Positions 49,809 through 60,126 are shown, numbered from the stretch's first letter. The stretch is DNA of 64,000 bases from CAXBNB01 sp040151475 (GCF_040151475.1 NZ_JBDKWG010000151.1:1-64000); one strand, 5' to 3'. Made by a program: numbers and translations. The notes: a model not told the origin generated them from the sequence alone.

Positions 49809-50978
49809 CTACCCGGTCATAATAAAAAAAGCACCACTGGTCAAAAATTCAGTATTGCTGCTAAAATCTTCATGGTTGAGGATTTCTATGTGCCCTTTTA
49901 CCAATTTTCCAACCTGAACTTGCTTCTTCTCAAACACCATGTTCTTTTCAGAATTACCAGTCTTAGTCAATACAAAATGTTTTCCACCTATTTCTACTAC
50001 AGCCGCTTCTGGTAGTGACAGACTTGACCCAACAGACGTGTGTATTTCAGCCTCAACATACATTCCCGGTATAAACAGTTTTGAGTCATTTTCATGCTGC
50101 GATAAATGCCCATGAATTGAAGCCGTCCTGTTTTGTGAATCTATGGATTTATTGATCAAATGGACACTGGCCTGATATTCCTTATTGGGATCACTCTGTA
50201 TTTTAAAAGAAATAGGCTGCCCAACTGCAACATCGGCAAAGTCCTTTTCAAAAAGGCTCAACTCAAGATGCAGGTGGTCTGTATTGATTATTGTAATGGC
50301 AATGTCCGAAGGATTTACATACATGCCCCTATTCACGTTCACAGCAGTAACATAACCCGATATGGGTGCTTTTACCGATACCTGAGTTTGCATATTGGTA
50401 GCACTTAGGTTGGCCGTATTGATACCCATCAAGCCCAGTTTTCTTTTCAAAGACTCATAACGGGCAAGGGTTGTTTTGTAATCCGCCTCGGCTTTTAGAA
50501 AGTTTTTTTGTGAGGTCACATTGTTTTGTGCAAGATTCTTCTGTCTTTCATAATCTGATTTCAGATAGCTTAGAAGCCCCTGAGCTTCCAAATAGTCTTG
50601 TTGGAACTGAACGAATTCCGGATTTTCTATAACAAACATCACCTGACCTTTCTTTATTTCCTCTCCAGGCAAAAGGCTCAATTGTTTAACATACCCACCA
50701 AAATAAGTACTGACAGAAGCTTTGTTCTCTGGTGGCACATCAAACATACCGTTAGCAATTACTGGTCTATAAAAATCACGTAACTCCATTTTGCCAATTT
50801 GCATTTGAAATGAGCTAAACTGCGAAGGACTGATAATGTAGGAACTTTCTCCCCCATCTGCTTCCGCCAATGCCTCTGGATTGTTCTTCACACCACATGA
50901 AGCCAAGCCAATAAAGACGGTCAAAAGAAATAAGCCTGATTGTCTTATTTTTATTCTATTAAATATTTTCATCATCAT
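49809..50978 (-). CDS. chromosomal Czc/Cus-type RND adaptor lipoprotein
   Basis: The 389-residue protein has lipobox GLASCGVKN. Adaptor domains follow the same pattern as the island copy at 31973-33175: FGGYVKQLSLLPGEEIKKGQVMFVIENPEFVQFQQDYLEAQ, a helical hairpin, VSAPISGYVTAVNVNRGMYV and HGHLSQHENDSKLFIPGMYVEAEI. A terminal His-rich tail is lacking. It begins right at the end of the RND-TolC gene (1-base overlap), so they are coupled. It joins the pump to the outer-membrane part across the periplasm. Confidence 0.9.
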   Translation of the reverse strand: MMMKIFNRIKIRQSGLFLLTVFIGLASCGVKNNPEALAEADGGESSYIISPSQFSSFQMQIGKMELRDFYRPVIANGMFDVPPENKASVSTYFGGYVKQLSLLPGEEIKKGQVMFVIENPEFVQFQQDYLEAQGLLSYLKSDYERQKNLAQNNVTSQKNFLKAEADYKTTLARYESLKRKLGLMGINTANLSATNMQTQVSVKAPISGYVTAVNVNRGMYVNPSDIAITIINTDHLHLELSLFEKDFADVAVGQPISFKIQSDPNKEYQASVHLINKSIDSQNRTASIHGHLSQHENDSKLFIPGMYVEAEIHTSVGSSLSLPEAAVVEIGGKHFVLTKTGNSEKNMVFEKKQVQVGKLVKGHIEILNHEDFSSNTEFLTSGAFFIMTG

Positions 50979-53900
50979 TAATCAATTAAATAGTTGGCCT
51001 CTAAAACAGTCTTATTGTATTTAATAAGTGCAGACAAGTAGTCTATTTCTATATTTGCAGCATTTTCAAGCAACTGAACATATTGCAAAAAATCTATGTC
51101 CCCATTTGCAAAAGCTTTTTGGGCATGAAAAACCAATTCTTGGGCAAGTTTTTTTCCTGTATCATTGTAATAGTCAAGACCTTGCTCATATTGCTGCATA
51201 TCCGACATTAAGGACTCATAATGAGACTTTAATCTGGATTGGTAATTTGCAGCCTCATTTGACATGATGAGCGACTGAGTTTTGGAAGCTGCTATTTTTG
51301 ACTTTTGATCTCCAAACCAAAGTGGCACGGATATCCCTGCCTGAAATCCTAAATAATTTTGTGCATTGAGGCCATTATTTGTTCCTTGAAATAGTGAAAA
51401 ATGCAGGTCAGGAAGCAATTGCTTTTTTTCTAACAATACCGATTGCCTCGAAAGATTTTGTGCTCCCTTATAGTAATTGATGCCAGGATGATTTGTGGAA
51501 TCAAGGGGCAAAAGTTCCAATGGCATCAACCCATTGTCAGCAATAGTGAATACCGAATCGGATTGCAACCATTGGCGAAGCATAATGTATGCCTTTTCAA
51601 CACTCTCCTTGCTCTGCTCCAGCTGAATGGAAATTCCTTTTTGCTTTGTTTCAGCCGTCAACTTTTCGAGATAGTTGGTTTCTCCCCCTTTGTACCTGAT
51701 GCTGGCACCAATTGCAAATTGAGTATAAAGACTGTCCAGTCGGGTATAATTACGAACCACTTGTTGCCAATAAACCACCTCATAGTATGCTTTTGACACT
51801 TCTTTGGCTACTGTTCTTTTGTCAAGCAGATATTGAAAACCAGACAAGCTGGCCTTGTTTTGCATCACTTTTCTTCTTGCTCCATATACTGTTGGGAACC
51901 TGAAGGATTGGTTCACTCCCCACACTTTTAAAGGCACATTGTTGGGAGCTATATTGTTTTGGTCGTAACTGTAATAAACCTGCGTTTTATCAATATCAAT
52001 AGCAGTGCCTATCATTTGATTGTCATAGTTGACCCGTTGAGCTGATGCTTCTAAACCCTTGTTGTTGTCTATCGCAATTTGAATGGCCTGATCTACTGTT
52101 ATGTTACTTGTTTGTGTTTTTCCCACAAATGGCATCAACATGATAACCAATATAAGGAGGACTGTTGGATGAGGTTTGATTTTTGGCATATGAACTTTAT
52201 TGTCAAAAAGAGCATACAATACGGGCAGTACAATTAGAGTCAATGCAGTAGCTGAAATAAGCCCTCCAACTACAACAGTAGCCAACGGCCTTTGCACCTC
52301 TGCTCCTGCCGAAGTAGAAATGGCCATAGGCAAAAATCCAAGTGCTGCTGCAGCAGCTGTAAGCAATACCGGACGTAACCGATTGTGGGTACCCATCAAT
52401 ATACGCTTATGAACACTGCGAATTCCATGTGCCTTAAGTTCTTTGAATTCTTCGATCAAAACAATGCCATTTAACACCGCAATACCAAACAAGGCGATAA
52501 AACCCACTCCTGCGGAAATACTAAATGGCATACCTCGAAAATAAAGAAGAAGGACTCCACCTACAGAAGCCAATGGAATAGCACTGTATATCAACAAGGC
52601 ATCCTTTACTGAGTCAAATGCAAAATAGAGCATTATGAAAATAAGAGCCAGTGCTATTGGAACTGCAATCATCAGTCTGGCTCTGGCAGCACGTAAGTTT
52701 TCAAACTGGCCTCCATAGGAAATAGTATAACCAAATGGCAGTTTGATTTCATTGTCAATAATTTGCTGAACATCCCCGACTACCGATTCCAAATCCCTGT
52801 TGCGGACATTGACTCCTACCACGATTCTCCTCTTGGTATTGTCACGTGATATTTTTGCTGGACCTTTGGTGTATGAAATACTGGCAAACTCTCCAAATGG
52901 CAGATGGTTTCCATCCGAAAGCAATACGGATGTGGCTTCTATATTGTTTATATCTTTTCTATGGACTTTATCAAACCTTACCACCAGATCAAACTGTTTT
53001 TCACCTTCAAAAACTGTCCCTGCGGGCATCCCTGCAAAACCCATGGTAATTATCTTATTGAGGTCTTCAATATTCAATCCATATTTAGCTATTTTTTGAC
53101 GGTTGTATGTCACAGACATCTGAGGAAGTCCGACGGTTTTCTCTACTGTAATGTCTGCAGCACCATCCACATTTTGTATAGCCTTTTGTATTTCAACAGC
53201 CTTTTTACTTAAGATATCTAAATCTTCTCCAAAAATCTTAATCGCTAAATCAGCTCTCACTCCGGTTATCAATTCATTGAAACGCATTTCTATAGGTTGG
53301 GTAAACTCGTACTCTACTCCGGGAATTTCCGAAAGAGCAGTCTTAAATGCATCTGCTAATTCATCCTTACTGCTGGCTGTAACCCATTGATTCTTTGGTG
53401 TTAGTTTTATGATAACATCACTTTCTTCCATAGACATAGGATCTGTCGGTACTTCAGCAGCTCCAATCCTTGTTACCACCTGATCTACTTCGGGGAATTT
53501 CTTGAGAATATTTTCCATTTTGGTAGTAAGCTCAACCGTTTTGCTAAGCGAAGTACCTGTCTTCAATACTGGTTGGATTACAAAATCACCCTCGTCAAGT
53601 GTAGGTACAAATTCTCCTCCCATTTGGGAGAATAGACCGACAGCAGCAACCAACAGTAAGACAGCTAAAGTCAGTACTATTTTCTTTTTTCTAAGAGCCC
53701 AACTAATGGTAGGTCGGTATTTTATTTCCAACCAACTCATCAGTCGGGATGAAACAGTTTTTTTTCTAGGATCGGTGGGCTTGATGAAAAGAGAAGCCAT
53801 CATGGGAACATAGGTAAAACATAGCAGCATGGCTCCAATCAGAGCAAAACTAAAAACCAAAGCCATCGGCTTAAACATTTTGCCTTCCACATTAGCAAGA

Positions 53901-55306
53901 GACAGAATGGGAATGAATACGATAATGATAATCAACTGTCCAAATACTGCCGAACGCATCATTTTGGTAGCACCTTTAAAGGTAATTTGGTTGATAAACT
54001 CTTGCTTCTGAGCACTTGGCAGTGATAGTATTTTTTCCCTGTCACTAGTGATTTTGAAGGCAATAAATTCCACTATAATAACAGCACCATCTATGATAAT
54101 ACCGAAATCAATGGCTCCAAGACTCATTAGGTTTGCATCTACTCCAAACACATACATCAGGGACAATGCAAAAAGTAGACAAAGGGGAATAACCGAAGCA
54201 ACTACCAACCCTGAACGAATGTTGCCCAAAAGCAATACCACTACAAAAATAACGATCAGACAACCCAGTAACAGATTTTCAGCAATCGTAAAGGTAGTTT
54301 TGGCTATCAACTCACTCCTTTCAAGAAAAGGATTGATACTGATACCAGGAGGAAGTGTGGGTGCAATTTCTTCAACCCGCAATTTCACGGCTTCAATCAC
54401 GGCTTTGGAACTTGCTCCTTTGAGCATCATTACCTGTCCCAATACTTTTTCTCCTTCACCATTTCCTGTAATAGCTCCAAAACGTGTCGCATGCCCGAAA
54501 CCTACTTTGGCCACATCCTTAATAAAAACGGGAATACCATTCCGGTTTTCTACTACTATATCTTCAATGTCTTTCAGCGTACTGACTAGACCTTCACCCC
54601 TGATGAAATAAGTCTCATTGGCCTTTTCAATGTAACCACCTCCGGCAATACTGTTGTTTTTTTCAAGGACATTAAAAACTTGGGACAAAGAAAGGTTCAT
54701 AGATCTCAGTTGTACCGGGTCAATAGCCACTTCGTATTGTTTGAGAAAACCTCCCCAGGTATTTACTTCTACCACACCAGGTATGCCGGATAAACGGCGT
54801 TTGATAATCCAATCCTGAATGGTACGCAAGTCACTTGTCGAGTATAAGCCTTTGTGTTTTGAATCTACCTCAATAACATATTGGTAGATTTCTCCCAGTC
54901 CCGTGGTTACCGGCCCCATAAATGGTTGTCCAAAACCCACAGGAATTCGTTCTTCAGCAGACTTAATCTTTTCCGCTATCAATTGTCTGGGTAAATAAGT
55001 ACCCATATCATCGTCGAAAACAATGGTAACTACCGACAAACCAAATTTTGATACAGACCGAATTTCTTTTACTCCTGGCAGGTTGGCCATTTCCAATTCC
55101 ACCGGATAGGTTAGAAATTTCTCCACATCTTCAGTAGCCAGGTTTCGGGAGGTGGTAATAACCTGCACCTGATTGTTGGTAATATCAGGAACGGCCCCTA
55201 TAGGAATATTGACCAAGGAATAAGTGCCAAAACCTACAATTCCCAACACAAATAGGAATATAATTAATTTATGGTTTATACTGTATTGAATAACTTTTTC
55301 CAACAT
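50978..55306 (-). CDS. chromosomal CzcA-type RND pump fused to a TolC-like domain
   Basis: The product has 1442 residues from the ATG at 55306 (MLEKVIQYSINHKLIIF); an ATG four codons earlier is possible. The RND part (1 to about 1045) carries IGAVPDITNNQVQV, DFGIIIDGAVIIVE and ATALTLIVLPVLYAL. A hydrophobic segment ending VGKTQ is the internal signal peptide, and the TolC part (about 1070-1442) starts ITVDQAIQIAIDNNKGLEASAQ. It has the same architecture as the island protein at 27582-31958. Motifs suggest divalent cations or Cu. A two-component system lies directly upstream. Confidence 0.92.
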   Translation of the reverse strand: MLEKVIQYSINHKLIIFLFVLGIVGFGTYSLVNIPIGAVPDITNNQVQVITTSRNLATEDVEKFLTYPVELEMANLPGVKEIRSVSKFGLSVVTIVFDDDMGTYLPRQLIAEKIKSAEERIPVGFGQPFMGPVTTGLGEIYQYVIEVDSKHKGLYSTSDLRTIQDWIIKRRLSGIPGVVEVNTWGGFLKQYEVAIDPVQLRSMNLSLSQVFNVLEKNNSIAGGGYIEKANETYFIRGEGLVSTLKDIEDIVVENRNGIPVFIKDVAKVGFGHATRFGAITGNGEGEKVLGQVMMLKGASSKAVIEAVKLRVEEIAPTLPPGISINPFLERSELIAKTTFTIAENLLLGCLIVIFVVVLLLGNIRSGLVVASVIPLCLLFALSLMYVFGVDANLMSLGAIDFGIIIDGAVIIVEFIAFKITSDREKILSLPSAQKQEFINQITFKGATKMMRSAVFGQLIIIIVFIPILSLANVEGKMFKPMALVFSFALIGAMLLCFTYVPMMASLFIKPTDPRKKTVSSRLMSWLEIKYRPTISWALRKKKIVLTLAVLLLVAAVGLFSQMGGEFVPTLDEGDFVIQPVLKTGTSLSKTVELTTKMENILKKFPEVDQVVTRIGAAEVPTDPMSMEESDVIIKLTPKNQWVTASSKDELADAFKTALSEIPGVEYEFTQPIEMRFNELITGVRADLAIKIFGEDLDILSKKAVEIQKAIQNVDGAADITVEKTVGLPQMSVTYNRQKIAKYGLNIEDLNKIITMGFAGMPAGTVFEGEKQFDLVVRFDKVHRKDINNIEATSVLLSDGNHLPFGEFASISYTKGPAKISRDNTKRRIVVGVNVRNRDLESVVGDVQQIIDNEIKLPFGYTISYGGQFENLRAARARLMIAVPIALALIFIMLYFAFDSVKDALLIYSAIPLASVGGVLLLYFRGMPFSISAGVGFIALFGIAVLNGIVLIEEFKELKAHGIRSVHKRILMGTHNRLRPVLLTAAAAALGFLPMAISTSAGAEVQRPLATVVVGGLISATALTLIVLPVLYALFDNKVHMPKIKPHPTVLLILVIMLMPFVGKTQTSNITVDQAIQIAIDNNKGLEASAQRVNYDNQMIGTAIDIDKTQVYYSYDQNNIAPNNVPLKVWGVNQSFRFPTVYGARRKVMQNKASLSGFQYLLDKRTVAKEVSKAYYEVVYWQQVVRNYTRLDSLYTQFAIGASIRYKGGETNYLEKLTAETKQKGISIQLEQSKESVEKAYIMLRQWLQSDSVFTIADNGLMPLELLPLDSTNHPGINYYKGAQNLSRQSVLLEKKQLLPDLHFSLFQGTNNGLNAQNYLGFQAGISVPLWFGDQKSKIAASKTQSLIMSNEAANYQSRLKSHYESLMSDMQQYEQGLDYYNDTGKKLAQELVFHAQKAFANGDIDFLQYVQLLENAANIEIDYLSALIKYNKTVLEANYLID

Positions 55307-55357
55307 ACCTGAGTGCATCTATTACGTTGACTCAAAAGTATGTCTGTGCTCCTAAGG

Positions 55358-56758
55358 CTAATATGAAGGTTTTCTTAAGATTTGCTTAAAATTGATAGTT
55401 ACTTTCGTCCCTTTGTCCAGTTTACTTTCAATAGACACTGATGCCCCAATAGCATTTGCTGCCCTCTGAGTAATGGATAAGCCCAGACCATTACCTGATA
55501 TTTGCTTGTGCCCCAAGGCATCTGATCGAAAAAACGGATTAAATATTTGCTCAATGTCTTCTTCCTTTATTCCTATGCCTTCATCTTCTACGATGCAAAC
55601 CGAACCTTGCTCATTTTGTCCAATCGTAATAAAAAGGGTAGAATCTTCATCTGAATACTTTATGGCATTACCAATGACATTCTCAAGAATCAGATAAGAA
55701 TATTGCTGTGGAATCAGTGATTCAGTATGCAAGTTATCCGAAAACTCGATTTTAATCTGTTTCGCCTCTATTTGCTTTTCAAACCTTAGGAGTACATCTT
55801 CTAATAGTGCTGTAATTGATAAAGTGTCAAGGTCAGTATTGGACAAACTGGTATCAAGACGAGCCATATGCAAAAGCTGTTCAACTGTAGTAGTGATCTT
55901 ATCTATTTCCAAAAGCGTATCCGTTATTTTTGTTTCATAGTCCTCTTTGCTTCTTGGCTTTCTTATCAATACCTCAAGCGTACCCCGAATGGAAGCCAAT
56001 GGGGTTCTCAGTTCATGGGAAGCATCAGAGGTAAATTGACGTTCTCTCTGAATGGCATTTTGAATACGGTTCATCAATTCATTGATAGAAGATGATAAAG
56101 TATATAATTCATCCCGATTCTTTGGGAGTACTACCCGTTCATCAAGATTGTTTTTCGTTATTCTATTGGTCGTTTCAGTAATGCTTTTTATAGGTGCAAT
56201 ACTCCTGCCAGCCAGGTAACGTGATATGAAAAACAAGCCTACGAGTATCATAGGATATGATGCCAGTAAAACATTTTTCAATCTGACTATTACCATTTTG
56301 GAAGATTCCAATGACATGGCAGCCAATATATAGCCTTTTATTACTTCTCTTTCTAAAATTGGAATCTGAACTTGTCTTATAGCTTTATTGTGCAGCAATG
56401 TATCGAAATGAACTCCTATCTTATTTGCTGTATTAAAATATAACTTTTGTTCTTTTAAGTTGGGAGATTTATCCATCAGTACTCCCCTGTGGTTCATTAT
56501 TTGTAAAAACACAGGATTCACTTGTATTTCTTTATGCTCTCTTTCTTCCCATTCTGCCTTATTGATAAAACTTATACTATCACCGTGGATTTCAACTTCA
56601 GCAGTATGTTTATTGGCTTCAAAGGAAAGGTCCTGATCAAGGTTTTGATATACAGTTTTTTTTACAATAAAAAATACAGTACAAAAGACCACAGCAATAA
56701 TGATGGATGTGGCGATCAGGTAATATGCGGCAATTCTATTTCGAAAATCTATGTTCAT
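55358..56758 (-). CDS. sensor histidine kinase of a metal-type two-component system
   Basis: The 466-residue protein has a first membrane helix (about 10-32), a periplasmic sensor of about 120 residues, a second helix (about 162-182), HAMP (SIAPIKSITETTNRITKNNLDERV), a dimerisation box with phosphorylated His near residue 248 (FTSDASHELRTPLASIRG), and ATPase motifs (LENVIGNAIKYS, VEDEGIGIKEEDI, GNGLGLSI). This is the CusS/CzcS layout. It overlaps the response regulator gene by four bases and is followed by the RND pump, so it most likely senses periplasmic metal for that pump. Confidence 0.9.
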   Translation of the reverse strand: MNIDFRNRIAAYYLIATSIIIAVVFCTVFFIVKKTVYQNLDQDLSFEANKHTAEVEIHGDSISFINKAEWEEREHKEIQVNPVFLQIMNHRGVLMDKSPNLKEQKLYFNTANKIGVHFDTLLHNKAIRQVQIPILEREVIKGYILAAMSLESSKMVIVRLKNVLLASYPMILVGLFFISRYLAGRSIAPIKSITETTNRITKNNLDERVVLPKNRDELYTLSSSINELMNRIQNAIQRERQFTSDASHELRTPLASIRGTLEVLIRKPRSKEDYETKITDTLLEIDKITTTVEQLLHMARLDTSLSNTDLDTLSITALLEDVLLRFEKQIEAKQIKIEFSDNLHTESLIPQQYSYLILENVIGNAIKYSDEDSTLFITIGQNEQGSVCIVEDEGIGIKEEDIEQIFNPFFRSDALGHKQISGNGLGLSITQRAANAIGASVSIESKLDKGTKVTINFKQILRKPSY

Positions 56759-57420
56759 TCATCTTTGGCCATGTATCCGACACCACGAATGGTTTTGATC
56801 AACTCTTCGTTTCTCAACATAAGTTTTTTGCGTAATGCATTGATGTAAACATCAATCACACTGGTATTATAATCAAAATGTATGTCCCATACGCTTTCAA
56901 TTATCCTTGTTCTCCGGCATACTTTCCCTTTATTTACCATCAAGTATTCAAGCAAAGCAAATTCCTTTTGAGTCAGATAAATTTCCTCATTATCCCTGAA
57001 AACCTGATGAGTATTCAAATCCATTTTTATATTACCAAGAGTAAATTCATTGTGTTCCCCTGATTTTGGCCTGAGTTGAACTCTGATTCTTTCGAGTAAT
57101 TCTTCAAAGTGAAAAGGTTTTTTGATGTAGTCGTTCGCACCGGATTGCAAGCCAAATATAGTTTCATCAACAGTGTCCTTTGCTGTGAGAAATATAACAG
57201 GTGTATCTTGAAAGGCCTTCCTGAATTGTCGGCAAATTTCGATACCACTAACACCCGGTATCATCCAATCCAACAGTAGAATATCATATTCACCGGATAA
57301 GGCAAGCCTTAAGCCTATATTACCTTCTTCAGCAACATCTACAGCAAAAGATTCTTCCTCAAGACCTTGTTTAAGAAAGTTGGAAATTCCCGGCTCATCT
57401 TCTACTATCAGTATCCTCAT
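56755..57420 (-). CDS. OmpR-family response regulator
   Basis: The 221-residue protein has a receiver domain (about 1-115) with the acidic pair E7-D8, phosphorylated Asp at 50 (LLLDWMIPG) and Lys in DYIKKPF. A winged-helix output domain (about 125-221, LTQKEFALLEYLMVNKGKVCRRTRIIESVW... ALRKKL) follows. It is the partner of the histidine kinase through an ATGA overlap and the first gene of the chromosomal efflux operon, which it presumably turns on. Confidence 0.92.
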   Translation of the reverse strand: MRILIVEDEPGISNFLKQGLEEESFAVDVAEEGNIGLRLALSGEYDILLLDWMIPGVSGIEICRQFRKAFQDTPVIFLTAKDTVDETIFGLQSGANDYIKKPFHFEELLERIRVQLRPKSGEHNEFTLGNIKMDLNTHQVFRDNEEIYLTQKEFALLEYLMVNKGKVCRRTRIIESVWDIHFDYNTSVIDVYINALRKKLMLRNEELIKTIRGVGYMAKDE

Positions 57421-57534
57421 ACTACAAATATTAAATTTTGCACATTAAGTTGTCCTCAATAGTTTCTTAAGATATCCTTAAAATCTGAAAAGTCAATTAC
57501 TACAACGAGTAAGATTCCCGGAAATCTGGCATCC

Positions 57535-58053
57535 TTATTTTTTAGTAGCAATCTCCAGTTTAATCTGCTTGATCCGATCCTGGAAATTGGTTTGTTTGAT
57601 GTCAAAATCAGAAAAGCTAATGGCATCAAGGTATTGAGTGATTTGCTCCGGATGATCAACAGGATGTCCATCGTAATCGACGTAGCGCATAGTTGACCAA
57701 AGCACATTTTTCAATTCATTTTCTTCTTCATTGGTCATGAAGTATTCAACCAACATCGAATTTTGATTGTGCCAGATAATGCGGGAAAATATCTTCACCC
57801 ACTCTCCCATCGGGGCAGGGCGTATATAGGCGATTTGATGGTTATAAACCACCCATACGGCACTGAACTCCTTAAATATCAAAGATTGTTTGACTCCATA
57901 AAGTTTAGGGACCTGATCTTCTCTGGCATTAAAATAATAATCGAAGTATTTGGCATTATTCAAATGCCTGAGTGGATCACAATCCTGAAAACGAATCAAT
58001 GAACTGGATTTGGTTGTTTTTTGGTAATCTTTCTTTGGGTCAAAATCGAACAT
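57535..58053 (-). CDS. hot-dog fold acyl-CoA thioesterase-like protein
   Basis: The 172-residue protein opens with SLIRFQDCDPLRHLNNAKYFDYYFNAREDQV, the motif of 4-hydroxybenzoyl-CoA thioesterase-type hot-dog proteins (D-x-x-x-H-x-x-N). The strand-rich middle (FKEFSAVWVVYNHQIAYIRPAPMGEWVKI) supports this. Such enzymes hydrolyse acyl-CoA thioesters in the cytosol; the substrate is unknown. The DinB-like gene is two bases upstream, so they probably share a transcript. Confidence 0.82.
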   Translation of the reverse strand: MFDFDPKKDYQKTTKSSSLIRFQDCDPLRHLNNAKYFDYYFNAREDQVPKLYGVKQSLIFKEFSAVWVVYNHQIAYIRPAPMGEWVKIFSRIIWHNQNSMLVEYFMTNEEENELKNVLWSTMRYVDYDGHPVDHPEQITQYLDAISFSDFDIKQTNFQDRIKQIKLEIATKK

Positions 58054-58055
58054 TC

Positions 58056-58568
58056 TTATAAATATTTTTCCTTCAAAACCAACTTATGATGTTCTATATG
58101 CCCGGCAAGGATATACATCTGAGCTCGAACAGAGATAGGAAATCCACTGGCTTTTCCCATATTTTTAGACAAAGCCGGGTCAAGGTTTTCTATCATAGAA
58201 ATATTGGCCTTCCTTACATTGTTAAACTCTTCTACCAACATTTCAAAAGTATTTTGGGAGTCATTGGAATTAGTCATATAATCATTCTGATCCATTCCCG
58301 GAAGCTCTGCTGCTTTATTCTTAGCAATAGAATGCACCCTGTAACCAAAAACTATTTCGGTATCTATCATGTGACGGAGCACCTGTTTCACAGACCACTT
58401 GCCTTCGCCATATTTATAACTGTATCTTTCTTCAGGAATAGCATTCAAAAACCTAACAATACTTTTTCGTTGTGTCTTCAAAAATTCAATAATGTCTTTG
58501 GTTCGAACTTTATCAATATAGGTCTGATAAAATTCATTGTATTCACCTTCTTCTGGCTTTTCTATCAT
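58056..58568 (-). CDS. DinB/YfiT-superfamily protein
   Basis: The 170-residue protein forms a four-helix bundle of the DinB type. IPEERYSYKYGEGKWSVKQVLRHMIDTEIVFGYRVHSIAK provides the first His and the family phrase, and YILAGHIEHHKLVLKEKY the last His pair, giving a three-His metal site. Members act as metal-dependent thiol-S-transferases or remain uncharacterised. It is soluble and cytosolic. Its start lies 26 bases after the gamma-carbonic-anhydrase-like gene. Confidence 0.85.
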   Translation of the reverse strand: MIEKPEEGEYNEFYQTYIDKVRTKDIIEFLKTQRKSIVRFLNAIPEERYSYKYGEGKWSVKQVLRHMIDTEIVFGYRVHSIAKNKAAELPGMDQNDYMTNSNDSQNTFEMLVEEFNNVRKANISMIENLDPALSKNMGKASGFPISVRAQMYILAGHIEHHKLVLKEKYL

Positions 58569-58594
58569 GTTATTTTGTTTGAGTGCTCCTACTA

Positions 58595-59107
58595 TTATTC
58601 CTTAAACCAACCCGCATATTTAATGTAATTATTGGCTGTTCTTTCAATCAATCCTACTCCATTCTCCCCTATTTCTTTTACTTTTTTTGCCGGATTACCA
58701 ACATAAATAGAATTTGGTTCGATCACTTGATTCTGTAAAACAATAGCACCGGCTCCTATTATTGAACCACTTTTTACTACAGCATGATCCATTACTATTG
58801 CTCCCATGCCTATCAGCACATTGTCTTCGATAGTGCAACCATGCACAATGGCGTTGTGTCCAATGGACACATTTGAACCTATTGTAGTACCGGCTTTTAG
58901 GTATGTACAATGAATTACCGCTCCATCCTGAATATTGGTATTTTCACCTATTTTTATAAAGTTCACATCCCCCCGTACGATGGCATTGTACCAAATAGTG
59001 CAATTATTACCCATTTCTACATCACCAACTATCACTGATGTTTCAGAATACCAGCAGTTTTCTCCAAACACAGGTTTCTTTCCGTTTATTTCTCTTATTA
59101 CTGACAT
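58595..59107 (-). CDS. gamma-carbonic-anhydrase-like hexapeptide protein
   Basis: The 170-residue protein is a left-handed beta-helix of hexapeptide repeats (IVGDVEMGNNCTIWYNAIVRGDV, IKIGENTNIQDGAVIHC, IGSNVSIGHNAIVHGCTIED). His ligands in VIHC, IGHNAIVHG correspond to the metal site of the gamma-class carbonic anhydrase and related YrdA/PaaY proteins. A C-terminal helix closes the fold. Enzyme activity is not certain since many relatives are inactive. It is the first gene of the group 57.5-59.1 kb. Confidence 0.88.
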   Translation of the reverse strand: MSVIREINGKKPVFGENCWYSETSVIVGDVEMGNNCTIWYNAIVRGDVNFIKIGENTNIQDGAVIHCTYLKAGTTIGSNVSIGHNAIVHGCTIEDNVLIGMGAIVMDHAVVKSGSIIGAGAIVLQNQVIEPNSIYVGNPAKKVKEIGENGVGLIERTANNYIKYAGWFKE

Positions 59108-59252
59108 ATCTGTAATTTAGAAATAGCCATCAATATGTCATTAAAAATTCAATAAAAGAAAAAAACATGAAAAGTTTAACAACAAATTTAATCAAAATTA
59201 AAGCAATCATTTAAAAGCCTGTGAGATTTACGTTAATGAGATTCCGCTTTCA

Positions 59253-59900
59253 CTAATATGTTTTATACTTCTTTTTCTTTCCTTTTTTATTAATAAAATA
59301 CCACTGTCCTATTTCTCTACCATTTTCATAATTCCCTTCGTATAGTACCCTACCTTTGTCGTCAAAGAATTGGAAAAAACCGTGCTTATTGCCATTCAAA
59401 TATTGTCCTTTTTCGATGAGCGTTCCTTCTTCATTATAATGCCGCCATTCTCCATCCGGTAGCCCGGATTTATAATTTCCCCTTCTTTCCTGTTTTCCAT
59501 TTTCATAATAAACAATCCACTCTCCTTCATACAACCCTTCTCTGTAGATTCCCTTTCTTTTTAATCTCCCATTTTCATGATAATAAAAAGCCGAATCGGA
59601 AGGAATTCCATCTTTCCAGTTTTCTACAGACATCAATTTGCCTTCCGGATTGAAATTGATGACTTTGCCATTCAGTACATTATCTTTATATGTTTCAATA
59701 GAATTTCTTGAACCATTGGGATAAAAATACAACCACTCTCCCTGCTTCTTCTCCATTTCCTGTATTCCTGTTGACCTGACCCGACCATTAGTATAAAATG
59801 TAGAATCTAATTGCTGAGATAAGGCATTATTTTGTAAAGCAGAAAAACAAAATACAACCAAAATACTCCGAATTGTACTTAAAAAATTTAACAAAGTCAT
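59253..59900 (-). CDS. exported MORN-repeat (YwqK-like) protein
   Basis: The product has 215 residues from the ATG at 59900 (MTLLNFLSTIRSILVV), six codons inside the longest frame. A signal peptide (to NNALSQ) precedes about seven repeats of the form Y-x-N-G-x-x-x-x-x-G-x-Y-x-x-G-x-x-x-G-x-W (YYENGKQERRG, YKSGLPDGEWRHYNEEG). This is the MORN_2/YwqK-antitoxin type. In Bacteroidota they are common surface or periplasmic proteins and no toxin gene is beside it. It ends in a Lys-rich tail. Confidence 0.85.
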   Translation of the reverse strand: MTLLNFLSTIRSILVVFCFSALQNNALSQQLDSTFYTNGRVRSTGIQEMEKKQGEWLYFYPNGSRNSIETYKDNVLNGKVINFNPEGKLMSVENWKDGIPSDSAFYYHENGRLKRKGIYREGLYEGEWIVYYENGKQERRGNYKSGLPDGEWRHYNEEGTLIEKGQYLNGNKHGFFQFFDDKGRVLYEGNYENGREIGQWYFINKKGKKKKYKTY

Positions 59901-60126
59901 AAATTTAGTTAGAGCCAATAGTTACAAATGAAGCTTTTAATCATAAGTAACGCAAATCAGCATTTCTAAAAAGAACCAAACGAGCAAAATCAGGAAACAA
60001 ATAACAGCCTTATTTAAAATCTCTTTTTAATAATTAGTAGATTAATTAAAATATATTTGTAATCTTTCAATTGAAGTGAAAAAGAATTAAAATTGAATTT
60101 AAGAATTTTCATAAATCAACATACGT

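Noticed and set aside
59253..59900. Antitoxin of a toxin-antitoxin pair (YwqK name)
   Set aside because: The family name comes from annotation transfer; the protein is exported and no toxin-like gene is adjacent.
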